64,000 bases of DNA from Monocercomonoides exilis (taxonomy: Eukaryota > Preaxostyla > Oxymonadida > Polymastigidae): assembly GCA_001643675.2 (NCBI GenBank), contig LSRY02000045.1, positions 714,001-778,000 on the forward strand, given 5' to 3'. The notes under the pieces were generated by a model, which made no database searches, had not been told where the DNA came from, and worked only from the letters and a program-made list of their open reading frames with translations. A program made the position numbers and the translations under genes. Position 1 is the stretch's first letter. Each line of letters starts with the position of its first letter. Below are positions 59,266-64,000 of this stretch, in pieces.

Positions 59266-61617
59266 TCACCACAATTTCCTATTTGTCACTTCTTCTTTTT
59301 TCCTCTTATATCCAAGCACCGCTGCAACCGTCACAGCCTGCGCCACCACAAACAGCGAGATAAGCGTTCCGCTCTTTGCCCCCGCCATCTCCCTCGCAAT
59401 CTGCCCTTCCTTGTTCTGTATCTCCCTCCGCACGCCTTCAAACTCCTCTCTCATCAGCCTCGCCTTCTTCTGCAGCACCCCTTTGATCGCCTGCACGCCT
59501 TTCCCGAGCTCCTCGTCAACCACTTTGTCCATCTGATCCACATTCTCCATCATCCCTTTCACCATCTTCTCATTCTCTGCTTTCATCAGCGAACCAACTT
59601 TCTCCTCAATCAGCTTCGCCACATCCTCCACCCCCTTTTTCGTCATCCGCGCCTCCTCTTTCTTCCTCTCCTCTTCTTTCTCCGCCTCCGCTGCTTTCTT
59701 CCACGCTTCTTCCGCTTTCTCCACCGCCTTCTTCACCACCTCCCCCTTCGCTGCCTCTTCTCTCGCTGCGTCTGCTATTGCGTGTGACAGCCTTTCCCTC
59801 ATCCCTCCTTCTGCTGCTGCCAGCTGGCTCCGCACTTCCTTTCCCAGCTGCTCCACGTCCTGCTTCGTGACGTACTGCGACGAAAGCGCTGAGGATGTGC
59901 CTTGCGCTGCCTGAGAGAAGAGAAGAGAAGAAGAAGAAAGTTTGGCCTCGAGTGACTGCAGGCGCTGGTCGACTTGCTGGAGGAGCTGCTGGAGGGAGGA
60001 GAGGGTGAGAGGAGGGGAGGAGGAAGAGGAAGAGGAAGAGGAAGAGGAGGAGGAGGAGGAAGATGTTGATGTTGACGATGAAGATGATTGAGGAGTGTGA
60101 GGATTCTGATGATGTGATTGATCAGATGATGAAGGTTGTGAAGATGGATTAGAAGAAGAAGATGGATTAGAAAAAGAAGAAGGAGAGGTTTGCATTTGCT
60201 GTTGATAAGAAGGAGAAGAAGAAGAAGGATTTTGTGAGCTGCCAGCTACTGCTGCTGGCTGCGGATTATTTGAATTGCCCTCTTCGTTCATGTCATTCAG
60301 TCCAGGCGACGATGTCGTCACTTCTCTTCTCTGATACCCTTCTGCTCTGTCTGACTCTGGCTGTTGCTGCTGCTGTTGTGGTTGAGGCTGGTTTGCTTGA
60401 CTTGGCTGATTTTGAGTGTTTTGAGTGTTTTGAGTGTTTTGAGTATTTTGCTCGCTTTTCTGGCTGGCGCCCTGATTTCCAGCACTTGCATTGATGCCCT
60501 TGTATTGCTGGGCATACTTCTCCACCCCAATGGGAAACGCGTGGATCTGATCAGAAATCTCCACGTCTTTCAAGTCGTGGCAATCGAAATTCTTGCCAGT
60601 CGAGGCCGAAAAGCCGAAGAAATAGCCCGCCGGCAAATGCACGTCCTTCACAAGCAGAACAGTGTGCAGCTTCGCATCTGTGCTGCCGACCTTCACCACA
60701 CTCGACTGCGGCTCTCGCACCTCGTCGATGGGGTGGCTTTTGCCTCGGATCGGAGACGTCGTCTGCACCCACAGCACGTCTTGCGAGTACGTCACGCGGA
60801 TGTGCACGGGCACGTCAGTCTCAACAGACGACACACGGAAGCTGCTCTGGCACCCGCCGATCTGCTGGGTGCTGCCATCTGTGGCGTGATCAAAATGCAT
60901 CGTGCCGTCATTCACGATGGCCTTGAAGGATTAAAAAAAAAAAAAAAATAACAGGATTAATTTAATTGCAGATGCATATTAAAAAGCACTGAATAATTAA
61001 AACAAATAGAGGCTCAATACCGAAATTGAAGGATTATTTCTAAAATATTTATTTTGAAAAATTTTTTAATTAAAAAAATAAAAATACAAGATTACCAACC
61101 TTTTATGCGCACTATCATATGTATTTAATATTAAAGCTAATCCTTCCCATTGATCTTTACTTCCATATACGTTTCCCTCTATTCGAGGTTCTTTTGCATA
61201 CCACATCACCAAACCTTCTGCTCGCAATTAAAAAAATATATATATAATATAAAAAAACATAGGAAAGATGTATGCAAACCTGCTCCTATTCGTTCAGAGC
61301 TCCCGATCTTGCGAAAATAATTGGAAAATTAAAAATGAAAATCATAATTTGAAGAAATTTTTTGTTTAGCAAACAGCAGCTTGAAAATTGACTTCCCATG
61401 TTGATGCTTCATTGGGGTATTTTGCCCACAAATGTCCTTTTTGTCCTTCCTTGTGTGAAGTCAGCTTTATTGCATTTTCAGTAACAACAGTAGACCCCAA
61501 TGAATCCCATCCATCTAATCCATCATAATGTCCTGCAAGGAAAGGACGTTTTAGCATAAGAAACGGCATGCATTGAGAAAACAAGAATAACGAAAAAAAT
61601 GAAACGACATTCAGCAT
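59266..61617 (-). CDS. L-type lectin cargo receptor (ERGIC-53/VIP36-like)
   Basis: Five exons on the minus strand (61617–61375, 61307–61280, 61217–61100, 61039–61021, 60921–59266) sum to 2064 nt, 687 residues. Exons 2 and 4 are only 28 and 19 nt. A signal peptide 'MLNVVSFFSLFLFSQC' is followed by the legume-lectin-like domain (about 22–265). Family motifs include 'GSTVVTENAIKLT', 'GLVMWYAKEPRIEGNVYG' with 'GLALILNTYD', 'VNDGTMHFDH' and 'LPAGYFFGFSASTG'. Such proteins bind high-mannose N-glycans and carry glycoproteins between ER and Golgi. A Gln/Ser-rich linker, a long Ala/Glu/Lys coiled coil, a TM helix near 654–674 and a short basic tail follow. The tail 'KRKKEEVTNRKLW' has basic residues but not the usual KKFF end. 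Likely early secretory pathway. Confidence 0.87.
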
Positions 61618-62016
61618 CTTTCAAACAAAAACTGAATGATATTAATTTTGGGATTTGATTTATGAAAAGTTTCTAAATTCAGTTTTTGCTTAAGCTTTAA
61701 TCTTATTATAAAACAAAAATAATCCTGATATTCATAAATAAGACAGCATATTTATCAAACAAAAAGCTATACTCACAGTTGTAATAAAAATTATATATAT
61801 ACAGAAATAATCCTTTATCCAAATACCAACAGCATAAAGGATTTAGTAATATATATGAAGAAACAAACTGAAAAATTAACAAACATACTGAGAAAATAAA
61901 ACGACAAAAAAATGAAATTCTGAAAAAAATAATTCAATTAGCCAATATAATTGCTAACTCTTTTTTCAACAAATAAAAATATCCCTCCTTAAAGATTAGT
62001 TCCAAAATCAAAAATT
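61618..62016. other. Intergenic, nothing recognised
   Basis: 400 bp of AT-rich DNA between the amylase stop and the lectin start codon, both on the minus strand. A short TATATATA tract occurs near 61791–61800. No coding potential. Confidence 0.4.
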
Positions 62017-63396
62017 TCATGCTTTAACCCAAATTTGTGGTTGTCCGTTGTTGATGCGTACTTCGAGACCATCAGAAATTGTTTGAGTGTTTCCAGAAAA
62101 TATTTCTCTAACTCTTTCTCCTCTGTTAAATGGAGTGTATGTCAGTTTGCGTTGAACATTTCCATCATATTGATTTGTTGTACATACAAGTGTGGTTCCG
62201 CGGGAGAAAGCATAAAATTGATCATCAATGTATCTTTCAATTTGAGGCTCTCTGGAATTAATTCTTTGTCTTTGCTTTGCGGCTGTTGAAATAAATCTGT
62301 ACAATTCGTGATTCTTATTCCATCCAGCTCTCCATAATGGCTCTCTGTTATTTGGATCATCTCCTCCATTGAATCCTTGCTCAGTTCCATAGTACACAAG
62401 TGGAATGGAAGAAGCCATGATATTGTAAGCAAGCGCATTCTTTAACGCTCTCCAATCACCGTTAATGTTCAACCATCGTTTGTTGTCGTGATTATCAATA
62501 AATCCTCCTAAAATGCTGGCATCAATTCCAACATTTGCATATTCATTCAATCTGTTTCTAATTTGGTAGCATGATTGATGGTAAGCATAAACATTGATTA
62601 AAGTGTAGTACATTGGATATGACAATTGACCTCCCATCACGTCATAATAAGGTTTCAAATAATTAACGTTTCCGTCAAAGACTTCACCAAGCATGTAAAT
62701 ATTTGGTACACGTTGAGAGAGTTCGCCCCAGAACCACTTTGGAACATGTTTCACTGTATCAATACGAATTCCATCAAGATTGTATTCCTTGATTATCCAT
62801 TGGCACCACTTAATCAGCTCGTCTTTAACCCAACTATTTTCCTGTTTCAAATCTGGGAGATCTGCAACTCTGCAATTCTCAATTTTCCATTGATCGCTGT
62901 AATCAATTGAACACCAATCATGATAATGCTCTGCTCTGTCAAATGGTTTAATTCTGCCAAAATCTGTTCCAACTGGTCCAACATGATTGAAAACCAAATC
63001 AACCATCACCCAAATATCACGTTTTTTGCATTCATTTATCAAGTTGCGTAAATCGCTTTCCGATCCGAAATTAGTATTCAATGCATAAAAATTTGTTGCG
63101 TGGTAGCCATGATATGATCCTTGAGTATTTTCTACGATTGGTGAAATCCAAATCGCGTTCATGCCAAGATCTTGGATGTAATCCAAATGATTCATTATTC
63201 CTCTGTATGATCCACCGCAATAATTCCCAAGATTACATGAATAGTTATTATTATCGCTTCTTGCAAAACGATCAGTTAAAATTTGATATATGATACGCGT
63301 CTTCCAGTCATCATATGATCTTCCAACAACAATTTCATTTGTATCATTTGCAGCACTCACAAACAAAATTGATAAAAATCCCAAAAAGTACAACAT
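62017..63396 (-). CDS. Secreted alpha-amylase (GH13)
   Basis: An intronless ORF of 459 residues from the ATG at 63396 (the upstream in-frame GTG is not a plausible eukaryotic start). Residues 1–17 form a signal peptide ('MLYFLGFLSILFVSA'). The (beta/alpha)8 barrel follows with the conserved GH13 regions. These are 'DLVFNHVG', the nucleophile in 'GIRIDTVKH' (Asp about 213), the acid/base in 'MLGEVFDG' (Glu about 238) and the transition-state stabiliser in 'FIDNHDNKR' (Asp about 300). 'IIYQILTDRFAR' and 'CNLGNYCGG' resemble fungal TAKA-amylase-type enzymes. It hydrolyses internal alpha-1,4 bonds of starch or glycogen, probably in food vacuoles or outside the cell. A short C-terminal beta domain ends 'QIWVKA'. 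No membrane anchor. Confidence 0.93.
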   Translation of the reverse strand: MLYFLGFLSILFVSAANDTNEIVVGRSYDDWKTRIIYQILTDRFARSDNNNYSCNLGNYCGGSYRGIMNHLDYIQDLGMNAIWISPIVENTQGSYHGYHATNFYALNTNFGSESDLRNLINECKKRDIWVMVDLVFNHVGPVGTDFGRIKPFDRAEHYHDWCSIDYSDQWKIENCRVADLPDLKQENSWVKDELIKWCQWIIKEYNLDGIRIDTVKHVPKWFWGELSQRVPNIYMLGEVFDGNVNYLKPYYDVMGGQLSYPMYYTLINVYAYHQSCYQIRNRLNEYANVGIDASILGGFIDNHDNKRWLNINGDWRALKNALAYNIMASSIPLVYYGTEQGFNGGDDPNNREPLWRAGWNKNHELYRFISTAAKQRQRINSREPQIERYIDDQFYAFSRGTTLVCTTNQYDGNVQRKLTYTPFNRGERVREIFSGNTQTISDGLEVRINNGQPQIWVKA

Positions 63397-63595
63397 CTCA
63401 AACACAAGCGAATCTTATAAGCAATTTAAGGTTTTCAGATCATTGTTTTGTTATTCCGTTTGACCATTTCTTTTCATTTTGAACTTGATAAATATGATGT
63501 TAGCGATTTCCAAAAGAAAACCAGGAATTTCCTTTAATAAATATATATTTTCGATATTAAGATGGTTTTGATCACAATGAAAATAATAATCAAAA

Positions 63596-64000
63596 ATGAT
63601 ATTTGACCCAAATATTAGCGATAATTTATCTTTAGTTGATAATTTTGACGTTAAAGATAATGTATTTTCCTATTTTTATTGATTTAGAACTTTTTTTTAA
63701 AAAATTTCCTGAATTAGTATTATCAACAATTTCCACAAAAATCTGATTATCAAAGCAGAGAAACTTATCGTTTAAACGGAAGCTTTGCAAATTATCTTCT
63801 TGGAAACGTAGATTCAGATTCAGAGGATATTTCTGCTTCATCTTCAGATTCACTTCGAAACGAACAAGAAAGTTCAAGTAGTCAGGAACTTTTAGAATCA
63901 ATCAAATTAACTCACATGAGAGCGCGAAAAAAGAATTTCGAAATATTAATATCTAGTGATTCTGGATTTGAAGAAAAATCATCAAAAAAGAAATTTTTTT
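63596..64000 (+). CDS. Unidentified protein, 5' part (runs off the window)
   Basis: Exon 1 is 63596–63661 ('MIFDPNISDNLSLVDNF', 22 codons), followed by a 56-nt intron with GTATTT donor and GAATTAG acceptor. Exon 2 starts at 63718 and remains open to the window end. The visible 116 residues are Asp/Ser/Glu-rich ('NVDSDSEDISASSSDSL'), then basic ('HMRARKKNFEI'), with no recognised domain. The open exon, conserved frame across the intron and typical intron size support a real gene. Function unknown. Divergent from the amylase gene, 199 bp between start codons. Confidence 0.6.

Noticed and set aside
1-64000. Alternative genetic code with TAA/TAG read as Gln
   Set aside because: Conserved frames end properly at TAA (RRP46, talin-like) and TAG (giant receptor, USP7-like), and exons of up to about 11 kb contain no internal TAA/TAG.
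1-64000. tRNA, rRNA or CRISPR loci
   Set aside because: No cloverleaf with a convincing T-loop sequence, no rRNA core motif and no regularly spaced direct repeats were found by eye. A tRNAscan/Infernal run would be decisive.

Overview
This 64-kb window is eukaryotic nuclear DNA from a flagellated protist. Introns are short and spliceosomal: most are 45–180 nt, with an unusual GTNTG-rich donor. Intergenic DNA is very AT-rich. The standard genetic code is in use, since TAA, TAG and TGA all end well-conserved reading frames. The cell has motile cilia (CFAP61) and makes giant secreted/transmembrane right-handed beta-helix proteins ending in a degenerate protein kinase. From general knowledge this fits best an oxymonad-type metamonad (Preaxostyla). 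That placement is an inference; no rRNA or marker phylogeny is available in the window.

Layout, left to right. 1–3030: decayed coiled-coil coding remnants, then purine repeats. 3582–4195 (-): frameshifted fragment of a beta-helix protein. 5397–7408: an apparently intact pogo/Tc1-mariner transposon with TA target duplication, inverted repeats and a two-exon DDE transposase. 8188–9633 (-): four-exon tandem (double) tetraspanin. 9712–10792 (+): five-exon exosome subunit RRP46/EXOSC5. 11361–20559 (-): ten-exon CFAP61, with an AAAAG satellite in intron 9. 20560–27495: gene-poor, with a foldback element, another beta-helix fragment and low-complexity tracts. 27496–38817 (+): intact 3773-residue beta-helix membrane pseudokinase. 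39960–41164 (-): decayed relative of it. 41219–about 45400: DIRS-like tyrosine-recombinase retrotransposon with broken RT/RNase H frames and an open recombinase ORF. 46457–52432 (-): twelve-exon USP7-like deubiquitinase. 52647–54392 (+): MPPED-type metallophosphoesterase. 54393–57566: repeat-rich, including a near-perfect palindromic foldback transposon. 57567–58855 (-): head-only talin-like FERM protein. 59266–61617 (-): L-type lectin cargo receptor with a 19-nt microexon. 62017–63396 (-): secreted GH13 alpha-amylase. 63596–64000 (+): 5' part of an unidentified gene.

The genes form no single pathway. Several serve the secretory route and cell surface (lectin receptor, amylase, tetraspanin, giant beta-helix receptor, talin-like FERM). 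The others are housekeeping (exosome, USP7) or ciliary (CFAP61). Multi-exon models were built by hand from homology and GT/AG positions. In every complete model the exon lengths sum to a multiple of three: CFAP61 7287 nt, USP7-like 4560, lectin 2064, tetraspanin 1200, talin-like 1059, RRP46 762. That independently supports the splice sites.

The most unusual items are the giant beta-helix pseudokinase with decayed relatives at three other places, the fused double tetraspanin, the head-only talin, the GTNTG splice donor and the mobile elements.
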